11,227 nucleotides of DNA from Proteobacteria bacterium UBA4656 (GCA_002405525.1 DHLY01000013.1:1-11227); one strand, 5' to 3'. Counted from the first letter of the stretch, positions 1 to 5,989 are shown. Notes: a model not told the origin generated them from the letters alone. Made by a program: numbers and translations.

Positions 1-1
1 G

Positions 2-514
2 GTCAACACGGCGGCGAACTTCAATGCCGGTGCCTGGAAGGGATACAGCAGTACGCTACGGACCTACGTCGCCAACGCCTGGGACAACATGACTGGTGTC
101 GTGAGACACGGATTGGAGCGCTGGAAAAATCGGCTCGAGGTGGGTGGCTTCAATCAGCTTCAAAACACGCCCGCGAACAACCGGCTGTATCCAGTTGGCG
201 ACACTGACTGGAACTGGAACAACAGGGGCGACACCAACAGCAACGTCCAGCGACTCGATCGAGCCATACAGGAGAATCGTCTCATCATCAATCGCGGAAC
301 CTCCAAAGGCCCGTCCTCGAAGGCCAATGGACCGAACTACACGCAAATGGAACTGAATCGCGCCGGCAAGAAAGGTGCGCAAGTCGTCAATCGGGCCCGC
401 GGCGGGGCCTCCGGAAACTCTGCGGAAATGCGAGATGTCGATGGGTGGAGGGAAGAGAATGGGGGTCGTGTCCGTCTCTTTGAAGGGCCCAGAGATGGCT
501 GGACCGCCTGGTAA
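2..514 (+). CDS. C-terminal part of an unrecognised protein (5' truncated by window edge), possibly a toxin-like tail
   Basis: The frame is open from position 2, upstream of the first internal Met at 89, and ends with TAA at 512-514, so this is the last ~170 residues of a protein that begins outside the window. The visible part is hydrophilic, rich in Asn, Gly, Arg and Trp, and has no membrane segment. A stretch near residues 30-75 contains NRLYPVGDTDWNWNNRGDTN, followed by a basic segment with KKGAQVVNRARGG. I recognise no catalytic motif or named family. The composition and the lower GC than the rest of the window suggest horizontally acquired DNA, for example the variable C-terminal tail of an RHS-like or other polymorphic toxin. 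That is inference from style, not from homology. No convincing immunity gene follows. The last ~40 residues could lie after a frameshift, because the overlapping frames are also open there. I am fairly sure the frame is coding up to about position 370 and less sure after it. Confidence 0.5.
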   Translation, partial: VNTAANFNAGAWKGYSSTLRTYVANAWDNMTGVVRHGLERWKNRLEVGGFNQLQNTPANNRLYPVGDTDWNWNNRGDTNSNVQRLDRAIQENRLIINRGTSKGPSSKANGPNYTQMELNRAGKKGAQVVNRARGGASGNSAEMRDVDGWREENGGRVRLFEGPRDGWTAW

Positions 515-594
515 CAAGCGCAGGGCAAACCCTCCAATCTGGGGCTTGCCAATCCGGGGCGGCCATCGGCCAAACCTTGGGTGGCTGCGTGAAC

Positions 595-609
595 CCGGGA
601 CAGTCACGA
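595..609 (+). repeat. 15-mer CCGGGACAGTCACGA, copy 1
   Basis: CCGGGACAGTCACGA occurs here and again, identically, at 1430-1444. Its GTCACGA end (603-609) is mirrored by TCGTGAC at 630-636, so this copy can form a weak stem-loop. An exact 15-mer match in 11 kb is unlikely by chance, and both copies lie in the non-coding, lower-GC part of the window. Confidence 0.5.
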
Positions 610-690
610 TCAGCATTCTTGAACCGCGGGTCGTGACCGTGAACCACGCGTAGATCGGCCAGAAGGCGGGGTGGGATTCCGCTGGATGCG

Positions 691-830
691 GGGACTGGCA
701 GGGTACCGATAGGCACCCTGCCAGTCGGGAGTAGGAAGGATGTGCGCGAATCACGCGCATCCAAGCACGAGAGCATTGATTTATCGCGCGGGGCCGAATG
801 CGGATTGTGTTCAATCCGTTTCGGCCCTTC
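691..830. other. Structured non-coding stretch with three consecutive strong hairpins
   Basis: Three hairpins follow one another. The first has perfect 12-bp arms, GACTGGCAGGGT at 693-704 and ACCCTGCCAGTC at 715-726, with a 10-nt loop. The second has nine pairs between 738-746 and 754-762, one of them a T-G wobble. The third has an 8-bp outer stem, GGGCCGAA at 791-798 with TTCGGCCC at 820-827, and a 7-bp inner stem, CGGATTG at 801-807 with CAATCCG at 812-818, around a TGTT loop. The third is followed by a loosely T-rich stretch (828-839), so it may act as a terminator in the plus direction. A short open frame at 742-978 crosses the second and third hairpins but has no ribosome binding site or recognisable product. 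The element could be a structured RNA, a palindromic interspersed repeat, or the scar of a mobile unit. The hairpins are read directly; the function is unknown. Confidence 0.55.
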
Positions 831-1267
831 GCTTTTGTTCGCAGACATCCGGCGACTCGATGGTCTCCTATTGCACAACCGTCGAACGGCCATCCGGGCA
901 ACGCGAATGGACGCCAAGGTCTGCGCCAAGCCAATGCCACGCAGAAACGGCTGCTGCATCGCTGCCGCATTCTTCTGAACACTGTCGACCATCCCGACCA
1001 CCCGCTTCGAGGATCAGCGGCAGTGTCCGGAAGCGTGGAGCGCGCCCGGCTTGTTCTTCACGACCAGTCCGTTCAATCTGCTTCGGCATGGCGGTCGACC
1101 ATCAACGGCTGCGGTGGCGACTGCCTCAACGACCATCAGCCGGAACGGGTTGGCGCGCGGTAATCATCAAACAACGGCGGCGCCAGTCGGATGCCATTGC
1201 TGGGAAAATCGACTACAAACAACTGATTTTATTGTGAAACCCGGGAAGCGTCGGCAAACTGCAGACG
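831..1267. other. No recognisable gene
   Basis: About 440 bases are open in several frames on both strands but show no start with a ribosome binding site, no conserved motif and no clear hairpin. The DNA is lower in GC than the operons downstream. I see nothing here that I can name. Confidence 0.5.
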
Positions 1268-1289
1268 AAAAAACCCCGCCGGAGCGGAG
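1268..1289 (-). terminator. Rho-independent terminator of the ssrA fragment
   Basis: Read on the minus strand: CUCCGC, loop UCCG, GCGGGG, then six U residues. The stem is six pairs (1284-1289 with 1274-1279) closed by a UNCG-type tetraloop, and the U tract is 1268-1273. It starts four bases after the CCA end of the ssrA fragment, as expected for the native tmRNA terminator. This suggests that the sequence below 1293 was originally the flank downstream of ssrA. Confidence 0.8.
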
Positions 1290-1292
1290 ATA

Positions 1293-1372
1293 TGGTGGAG
1301 GCGGGGGGAGTCGAACCCCCGTCCGCAAGCCCTACATCTTGAGGTCTACATGCATAGCCGCGTGTTTGACCT
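1293..1372 (-). ncRNA. ssrA: 3' fragment of tmRNA (ssrA), 5' half not found
   Basis: tmRNA rescues stalled ribosomes. Its 3' end forms half of an alanine-tRNA-like domain. On the minus strand this segment reads GCATGTAG, then GATGTAGG, then GCGGACGGGGGTTCGACTCC, and ends CCGCCTCCACCA. It thus has the conserved P2 3' strand, a complete T arm (GGGGG, TTCGACT, CCCCC), an acceptor 3' strand and an encoded CCA. The terminator at 1268-1289 follows. A full tmRNA is ~350-365 nt, so its 5' end should lie near 1650. There I find no TTCGACGG signature, no P2 5' strand of the GGU-GCAUGC type to pair with GCAUGUAGACC, no tag codons of the A-N-D-x-N-Y type, and no convincing 7-bp acceptor partner. I conclude that this is the 3' part only, either a duplicated attachment site left by integration into ssrA or a relic. 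A very divergent full-length gene is the less likely alternative. Confidence 0.72.
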
Positions 1373-1428
1373 CGTCGTCAGGCTGCCCACTCGGCAAGAC
1401 CACCTGCAAACCAGTCTGGAAGATTCAG

Positions 1429-1457
1429 TCCGGGACAGTCACGAATTCAGTCCCGGA
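1429..1457. repeat. Inverted repeat containing copy 2 of the 15-mer
   Basis: TCCGGGAC at 1429-1436 and GTCCCGGA at 1450-1457 are perfect 8-bp inverted arms around a 13-nt spacer. The left arm belongs to the second copy of CCGGGACAGTCACGA (1430-1444). A degenerate form, GGACGGTCATGATTCCGGCC, follows at 1484-1503. The repeat lies ~55 bases beyond the recognisable edge of the ssrA fragment. Confidence 0.55.
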
Positions 1458-1460
1458 TCT

Positions 1461-1721
1461 GGTCAAACCGGGACGTTCATCGCGGACGGTCATGATTCCG
1501 GCCGGGTGCTGACAGGCGCCCGGCCGGCCGCGGCAGACTCGACGCCGCGTCATCATCAGCGGAATGCTTGCGTCCGATGGATCGGACGCAGGAACCGTGT
1601 CGATGGCTGACGCGTCGATCCGGGACCGGAGACCTGTCGGGTCTGTTTGGGCCTCCGGAATTCCCGGGGCGGTTCAAATCCGGGATCGTCCGCGCCGTGC
1701 CGGCCGCTGCGGTGCCGGGAC
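1461..1721 (+). repeat. Cluster of CCGGGA[C/T] motifs upstream of the ATP-grasp gene
   Basis: CCGGGAC or CCGGGAT occurs at 1468-1474, 1620-1626, 1680-1686 and 1715-1721, in addition to the copy in the inverted repeat at 1430. Two copies share a longer context: GGTCAAACCGGGAC (1461-1474) and GGTTCAAATCCGGGAT (1671-1686). The stretch 1373-1957 otherwise holds no gene I can support and no clear promoter for the downstream operon. The motif cluster could be degenerate repeat debris or binding sites, and I cannot distinguish between them. Confidence 0.4.
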
Positions 1722-1957
1722 ATCGCACCGCAGTCGCCGACGGCCTTCGACCTTCGCCGCGTCCGTGCGCGTGAGTCGTGCCGGGAGCGCAGTGGGCTGA
1801 CGCAATCCAGGCCGAACGGGAAGCCCCGGCCTGCAGCAGCTGCGCGCATCCGCGCAAGGTGCCGGCGCGGAAGGGCTTGCGTCTCCGGCTGTTGCGCTGC
1901 AACACTCGTCCGACGGTCGGATCCCAGCCGCGGTCCGGCGGCCACGGGGGCGGTTCG

Positions 1958-3379
1958 ATGGCGGGCGTCTACGACGAAATGCTCGGTGCGGGGCGGTCGC
2001 CCCGCGCACACTATCGCGAGTTCGCGCATTGGCTGGCGCGCACGCCGGCCTCGCGCATCGAGGCCAAGCGGCGCGAGGCGGAACTGGCCTTCCACCGCGT
2101 CGGCATCACCTTCACCGTCTACGGCGAGAAGGAAGGCACCGAGCGCCTGATCCCGTTCGACATCGTGCCGCGCATCATCCCCGCGGCCGAGTGGTCGATG
2201 CTGGAGGCCGGGTTGCGCCAGCGCGTTCGCGCGCTGAATGCCTTTCTCGACGACATCTACCACGCGCAGCGCATCGTCGAGGCCGGCATCGTGCCGCGCG
2301 AGCTGGTGCTCTACAACGAGCAGTACCGCCCGCAGATGCGCGGCCTGTCGCTGCCGGGCGGCATCTACTGCCACATCGCCGGTATCGACGTGGTGCGCGC
2401 GGGCGCGGGCGAGTACTACGTGCTGGAGGACAACCTGCGCGTGCCCTCGGGCGTGTCCTACATGCTCGAGAACCGCAAGATGATGATGCGGCTGTTCCCC
2501 GAGCTGTTCGCGCAACAGTCCATCGCACCGGTGGAACACTACCCCGACGTGCTGCTGGAGAACCTGCGCTCGGTGGCGCCGACGGGCATCGACAACCCGA
2601 CGGTAGCACTGCTGACGCCCGGAGCCTACAACTCGGCCTACTACGAACATGCGTTCCTCGCACAGCAGATGGGCATCGAACTGGTCGAAGGCCAGGACCT
2701 CACGGTGCGCGACGGCAACGTCTACATGCGCACCACCCGCGGACTTTCGCGCGTGCACGTGATCTACCGCCGGATCGACGACGATTTCCTCGATCCCGCG
2801 GCATTCCGGGCGGACTCCATGCTGGGCGTGCCGGGGATGTTCGAGGCCTATCGCGCGGGCCGCATCACGCTGGCCAACGCGGTCGGCACCGGGGTGGCCG
2901 ATGACAAGGCGGTCTATCCCTACGTGCCGGAGATGATCCGGTTCTACCTCGACGAGCAACCGATCCTCGCCAACGTGCCGACCTGGCGCCTGCGCGAGCC
3001 GGACGCCTGCGCCTACGTGCTCGACCGCCTCGACGAGCTGGTGGTCAAGGAAGTCCACGGCGCCGGCGGCTACGGGATGCTGATCGGCCCCGCAGCGACG
3101 CAGGCCGAAATCGAGGACTTCCGCGACCGTATCCGCGCCGATCCGGCGCGCTACATCGCCCAGCCGACGCTGGCCCTGTCCACCTGCCCGACTTTCGTCG
3201 AGGCGGGCCTGGCGCCGCGGCACATCGATTTCCGCCCCTACGTGCTGTGCGGGCGGGACATCCGCATCGTGCCCGGTGGCCTGACCCGCGTGGCGCTGCG
3301 GGAAGGTTCCCTGGTGGTCAATTCCTCGCAGGGCGGGGGCACCAAGGACACCTGGATCCTCGAGGATGGTGTGCGATGA
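1958..3379 (+). CDS. Circularly permuted type 2 ATP-grasp protein of the Anbu / alpha-E operon
   Basis: This 473-residue cytoplasmic protein belongs to the circularly permuted ATP-grasp family (DUF404/DUF407). The family is predicted to ligate amino groups to carboxylates at the expense of ATP; the substrate is unknown. Family landmarks are YDEMLGAGRSPRAHY near residues 5-19, YYVLEDNLRVPSGVSY at 153-168, VIYRRIDDDFLDP at 268-280, NAVGTGVADDKAVYPYVPEM at 307-326, VVKEVHGAGGYGM at 362-374, HIDFRPYVL at 422-430 and VVNSSQGGGTKDTW at 453-466. The acidic, lysine and glycine-rich nucleotide-binding motifs are therefore intact. I chose the ATG at 1958 because the family usually begins shortly before the YDE motif and a GGGGG run lies seven bases upstream. 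An in-frame ATG at 1778 would add 60 residues of low-complexity, Arg/Cys-rich sequence that looks non-coding. The next gene, alpha-E, starts 125 bases downstream, and the co-occurrence of these two families supports both calls. Confidence 0.9.
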   Translation: MAGVYDEMLGAGRSPRAHYREFAHWLARTPASRIEAKRREAELAFHRVGITFTVYGEKEGTERLIPFDIVPRIIPAAEWSMLEAGLRQRVRALNAFLDDIYHAQRIVEAGIVPRELVLYNEQYRPQMRGLSLPGGIYCHIAGIDVVRAGAGEYYVLEDNLRVPSGVSYMLENRKMMMRLFPELFAQQSIAPVEHYPDVLLENLRSVAPTGIDNPTVALLTPGAYNSAYYEHAFLAQQMGIELVEGQDLTVRDGNVYMRTTRGLSRVHVIYRRIDDDFLDPAAFRADSMLGVPGMFEAYRAGRITLANAVGTGVADDKAVYPYVPEMIRFYLDEQPILANVPTWRLREPDACAYVLDRLDELVVKEVHGAGGYGMLIGPAATQAEIEDFRDRIRADPARYIAQPTLALSTCPTFVEAGLAPRHIDFRPYVLCGRDIRIVPGGLTRVALREGSLVVNSSQGGGTKDTWILEDGVR

Positions 3380-3504
3380 GCGCTGCTTTTTCGACGCCCC
3401 CCGCAGCGCAGGGCTTCTGGCCCGGGCGATCCCTCAGCCCACGATGCAGCGTGCGATGAACGCCTGCCGCTCCGGTCGACGCCACCCCAGGGGGCCGTGA
3501 ATCC

Positions 3505-4473
3505 ATGCTCTGCCGCACCGCCTCCGACCTGTACTGGCTGTCGCGCCACGTCGAGCGCATGGACAACACCGCGCGCCTGCTCGACCTCGCGCACCGCACC
3601 TCGCTGCTGCCGGAGCGGCTCGGCACCCGGCGCGCCGGCAGCGGCGCCTGGGAGCGCGCGCTGGAGGCGCTCGACCTTGCCGGCGCCTATGCGGCGCGCC
3701 ACGGCGCAATCGACGGCGCGCGTGCGCTGGAGTTCCTGGTCCTCGACCCCGACAATCCGTCGTCGATCCTTTCCTGCGTGCGCGCCGCGCGCGAGTCGGC
3801 GCGCGCGCAGCGCGGCGCGATCACCGGCGAGATGTACCAGAGCATCAACAGCACCTGGCTGCGCTTGCGCGAGTTCGACCGCGAGCAGATCTCCACCGAC
3901 GGTCCGACCGCGTTCTTCGACTGGGCCAAGCGCCGTGCCGGCGCGTTCCGCGGGGTGACGATCGGCACGCTGGGCCGCGACGACGGCTACGAGTTCCTGC
4001 GCCTCGGCACCTTCGTCGAGCGCGCCGACTTCGGGGTGCGCCTGCTGGACGCGAACTTCGACCACCCGACCGACGTCGCCGCGTCCGATGACGGCGCAGC
4101 CGCCGAGTACTACCGGATGAGCGCCCTGCTGCAGGCCTTGTCGGCCTTCGAGACCTTCCGCAAGATCTACCGCGATCGCCTCACGCCGGCGCGCGTCGCG
4201 GAACTGGTGATCCTGGGTGGCGACATGCCGCGCTCGCTGGCCGCCAGCAGCGCCGCGGTGCTGCAGGTGCTGGAGCGGCTTGGCGGTGCGCGCCGCAGCG
4301 AGGCGCTGCGGATCGCCGGCGTGCTGGCTGCCGAGACCCGCTACGGCAGGATCGATGAGATCCTCGCCGCCGGACTCGACGGCTGGCTGACGCGCTGGCT
4401 GGAGCGGCTGTATCGTCTGGGCGAAGGGATCAACCGCGAGTTCTTCGCCGCCAACGACGTGATCGCGGCCTGA
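3505..4473 (+). CDS. Alpha-E domain protein (DUF403)
   Basis: This 322-residue, mostly helical cytoplasmic protein opens with the family signature RTASDLYWLSRHVERMDNTA at residues 4-23. It also carries LDPDNPSSI at 80-88, an ARESAR segment at 95-100, and FLRLGTFVERADFGVRLLD at 164-182. The arginine/glutamate pairs in these helices are the conserved features of the alpha-E family. The family nearly always sits beside a circularly permuted ATP-grasp enzyme and is thought to work with it in an uncharacterised peptide-tag or small-peptide pathway; no reaction has been shown from this sequence. The length is normal, though the segment after residue 35 is rich in Arg, Ala and Gly. The start at 3505 follows an AGGGGG run at 3489-3494. 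The gene lies 125 bases after the ATP-grasp gene and 32 bases before Anbu, so co-transcription is likely. Confidence 0.9.
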   Translation: MLCRTASDLYWLSRHVERMDNTARLLDLAHRTSLLPERLGTRRAGSGAWERALEALDLAGAYAARHGAIDGARALEFLVLDPDNPSSILSCVRAARESARAQRGAITGEMYQSINSTWLRLREFDREQISTDGPTAFFDWAKRRAGAFRGVTIGTLGRDDGYEFLRLGTFVERADFGVRLLDANFDHPTDVAASDDGAAAEYYRMSALLQALSAFETFRKIYRDRLTPARVAELVILGGDMPRSLAASSAAVLQVLERLGGARRSEALRIAGVLAAETRYGRIDEILAAGLDGWLTRWLERLYRLGEGINREFFAANDVIAA

Positions 4474-4505
4474 GCCGCGCGCTCGCGCCCGGGAGCACCG
4501 ACCCG

Positions 4506-5282
4506 ATGACCTATTGCCTCGGAATGAAGCTCGACGCCGGCATGGTGTTCGCTTCCGATTCGCGCACCAATGCCGGCGTCGACAACGTCGGCCGCTTCGA
4601 GAAGATGCGCGTCTACGAGAAACCCGGCGAGCGGGTGATCGTGGCCCTGTCTGCCGGCAACCTGTCGGTGACCCAGAACGCGCTGGGCCTGATGGACCAC
4701 CAGGCGCGCAAGGACCCCCACGCAACCCACTTCAACAACGCGTCCTCGCTGTTCGAGATCGCCGGCGCGCTGGGCGATGCGATGCGCGAGGTGCAGCGCC
4801 GCGACGGCGAGTACATGCGCGCCAATAAGATCGACGCCTCGGCCTCGTTCATCGTCGGCGGGCAGATCGCCGGCGAGGCGCCGCGCCTGTTCCTGGTCTA
4901 CACCGAGGGCAATTTCATCGAGTCCTCGCGCGAGACGAATTACTTCCAGATCGGCGAGATCAAGTACGGCAAGCCGATCATCGACCGCGTGCTGACCCGG
5001 CGGACCAGCCTGCAGGACGCGGTCAAGTGCGCACTGATCTCGTTCGATTCCACCATGCGATCCAACATCTCGGTCGGCCCGCCGATCGACGTGCTGGTGC
5101 TGGAAACCGATGCCCTGCGGGTGGGCGTCACCCAGCGCCTGGACGAGGGCGACCCCTACCTGACCCAGGTCCGCCAGGCGTGGAGCGATGGCCTGAAGCG
5201 GCTGTACGTGCAGATGCCGGCCCCGCCCTGGTACAGCGAGACCCCGGCCCTGCAGCAGGCCGCGCAGCAGGCGCAGCAGTAG
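4506..5282 (+). CDS. anbu: Anbu, proteasome-like N-terminal nucleophile peptidase
   Basis: This 258-residue protein is Anbu, a bacterial homologue of HslV and proteasome beta subunits that assembles into an open helical or ring-like oligomer. It starts M-T-Y-C-L-G, so removal of Met exposes Thr2 as the N-terminal nucleophile. Asp18 (in FASDSRTNAGVDN, 15-27) and Lys33 (in GRFEKMRV, 29-36) complete the expected Thr/Asp/Lys active site. SAGNLSVTQ at 49-57, FIVGGQI at 115-121 and the ISVGPPIDVLVLE segment at 188-200 are further family features. The C-terminus ends in a Gln/Ala-rich tail (249-258). The gene follows alpha-E by 32 bases, with GGGAG at 4491-4495 as a plausible ribosome binding site. 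In many proteobacteria this operon also encodes a transglutaminase-like protein, which is absent here. The physiological substrate is unknown. It may process a peptide made by the ATP-grasp/alpha-E pair. Confidence 0.93.
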   Translation: MTYCLGMKLDAGMVFASDSRTNAGVDNVGRFEKMRVYEKPGERVIVALSAGNLSVTQNALGLMDHQARKDPHATHFNNASSLFEIAGALGDAMREVQRRDGEYMRANKIDASASFIVGGQIAGEAPRLFLVYTEGNFIESSRETNYFQIGEIKYGKPIIDRVLTRRTSLQDAVKCALISFDSTMRSNISVGPPIDVLVLETDALRVGVTQRLDEGDPYLTQVRQAWSDGLKRLYVQMPAPPWYSETPALQQAAQQAQQ

Positions 5283-5294
5283 GGGCGGGCCGCC

Positions 5295-5313
5295 GCGCCG
5301 ACCCGGTCGGCGC
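5295..5313 (+). terminator. GC hairpin just after the Anbu operon, no U tract
   Basis: GCGCCGAC at 5295-5302 and GTCGGCGC at 5306-5313 form a perfect 8-bp stem 12 bases after the anbu stop codon. The following bases are C-rich rather than T-rich, so it is not a classical intrinsic terminator. It may slow or stabilise the 3' end of the Anbu transcript. The rpmB promoter starts nine bases later. Confidence 0.35.
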
Positions 5314-5321
5314 CCCCCAAC

Positions 5322-5350
5322 TTGCCGCAAGTCCCTGTTTCGGCTATAAA
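5322..5350 (+). promoter_or_regulatory. Sigma-70 promoter of rpmB-rpmG
   Basis: TTGCCG (5322-5327) and TATAAA (5345-5350) are separated by exactly 17 bases and match the -35 and -10 consensus well (4/6 and 5/6). The -35 box lies inside a small palindrome, ACTTG-CCG-CAAGT (5320-5332). Transcription should begin near 5357, leaving a leader of about 165 nt before rpmB. This is the best-looking promoter in the window and fits a strongly expressed ribosomal protein operon. Confidence 0.75.
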
Positions 5351-5356
5351 GCGCGG

Positions 5357-5510
5357 CTCGTCACCCGCCGGGGATGCCCCCGGCCACCCGACCCGCCGCG
5401 CGGTGCGGCCCGGGGCGTGGCGGGATCCGTGTTCCCGATCCGCGCACGGCGCCTCAGCGCCGCGGGGCCGATGCCGCCCGGGCCACGGGCGGCGCCCAGA
5501 GCCAGCAGGC
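5357..5510 (+). promoter_or_regulatory. Long structured 5' leader of rpmB
   Basis: The leader is GC-rich and contains at least two strong hairpins. The first is GCCGGGG (5367-5373) with CCCCGGC (5378-5384), and the second is a perfect 8-bp stem GCCGCCCG (5473-5480) with CGGGCGGC (5486-5493). The second ends 17 bases before the AGAGGTG ribosome binding site at 5511-5517. It matches no leader family that I recognise. Its position allows it to influence translation of L28, but a simple GC-rich leader is also possible. Confidence 0.4.
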
Positions 5511-5521
5511 AGAGGTGAATC

Positions 5522-5758
5522 ATGTCCAGACAGTGCCAAGTCACCGGCAAGCGTACGCGCAGCGGCAACAACGTCTCGCACGCCAACAACAAGACCAAGC
5601 GTCGTTTCCTCCCGAACCTGCATGATCGCCGGTTCTGGGTGCCGAGCGAAAAGCGCTGGGTCCGCTTGCGCGTGTCCACCAACGCGCTGCGCACCATCGA
5701 CAAGAACGGCATCGAGGCCGTGCTGGCCGACCTGCGCGCCCGCGGCGAGAAGGTCTGA
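5522..5758 (+). CDS. rpmB: 50S ribosomal protein L28
   Basis: This 78-residue basic protein begins [20 protein letters not shown], the typical L28 N-terminus, and continues with [13 protein letters not shown] and [16 protein letters not shown], both highly conserved. L28 binds 23S rRNA near the exit-site region of the large subunit. The length is the usual one for gammaproteobacteria. AGAGGTG lies five bases before the ATG. The gene is first in a two-gene operon with rpmG, 11 bases before it, as in most proteobacteria, and is served by the promoter at 5322-5350. Confidence 0.98.
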   Translation: MSRQCQVTGKRTRSGNNVSHANNKTKRRFLPNLHDRRFWVPSEKRWVRLRVSTNALRTIDKNGIEAVLADLRARGEKV

Positions 5759-5769
5759 AGGAGACTCCC

Positions 5770-5934
5770 ATGGCTTCCAAGCGCGACAAGATCCGCCTGA
5801 TCTCGACCGCCGGCACCGGTCACTTCTACACCACCGACAAGAACAAGAAGACCACACCGGACAAGATGGAAATCAAGAAGTACGATCCGGTCGTGCGCAA
5901 GCACGTGCCGTACAAGGAAGGCAAGATCAAGTAG
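5770..5934 (+). CDS. rpmG: 50S ribosomal protein L33
   Basis: This 54-residue protein reads [20 protein letters not shown] and then [20 protein letters not shown], ending in [14 protein letters not shown]. It is a clear L33 of the cysteine-free, zinc-independent type, since no Cys pairs are present. L33 sits near the E site of the 50S subunit. AAGGAG (5758-5763) is a strong ribosome binding site that overlaps the end of the rpmB stop codon, so the two genes are co-translated from one message. Its length matches the E. coli protein to within one residue. A strong terminator follows 28 bases later. Confidence 0.98.
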   Translation: MASKRDKIRLISTAGTGHFYTTDKNKKTTPDKMEIKKYDPVVRKHVPYKEGKIK

Positions 5935-5962
5935 GTCTTGCGGTCGTTCCGGTTGAGTCACG

Positions 5963-5989
5963 AAAAGGCCCGCGGAAGCGGGCCTTTTT
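5963..5989 (+). terminator. Rho-independent terminator after rpmG
   Basis: GGCCCGC (5967-5973), loop GGAA, and GCGGGCC (5978-5984) form a perfect 7-bp stem followed by five Ts. Four As on the 5' side let the structure extend and could also let it act on the opposite strand, toward rpmG. Confidence 0.92.

Noticed and set aside
742..978. 78-codon plus-strand frame across the hairpin region
   Set aside because: No Shine-Dalgarno sequence and it runs through two strong hairpins. It could belong to a multicopy repeat sequence, but I cannot support a protein.
56..1001. Long minus-strand open frames (308 and 204 codons) opposite the first gene
   Set aside because: Low-complexity Pro/Arg-rich translations with no motif and no ribosome binding site. 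They overlap the plus-strand frame and the hairpins.
831..1292. Two-piece (permuted) tmRNA with the coding piece below 1293
   Set aside because: No tag codons, no TTCGACGG and no pairing partner were seen there. The terminator directly after the CCA end argues against a permuted precursor.
1530..1656. Possible full-length tmRNA on the minus strand ending near 1656, with GCCTCC at 1651-1656 as an acceptor partner and an A-D-D-D-A-A reading near 1545-1560
   Set aside because: The length would fit, but there is no TTCGACGG motif, no P2 5' strand and no early stop after the supposed tag. A six-base match is easily chance in GC-rich DNA.
1665..1690. T-arm-like GGTTCAAATCC on the plus strand, suggesting a tRNA
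   Set aside because: The flanking stem does not pair properly, and no acceptor, D arm or anticodon arm can be placed around it.
1778..1957. N-terminal extension of the ATP-grasp gene from the ATG at 1778
   Set aside because: The added 60 residues are Arg/Ser/Cys-rich and unlike the family, whose N-terminus fits the ATG at 1958.
1556..4725. Very long minus-strand frames (555 and 495 codons) antisense to the Anbu operon
   Set aside because: They are His/Arg/Ala-rich shadows produced by high-GC codons on the opposite strand. The plus-strand proteins have clear family motifs.
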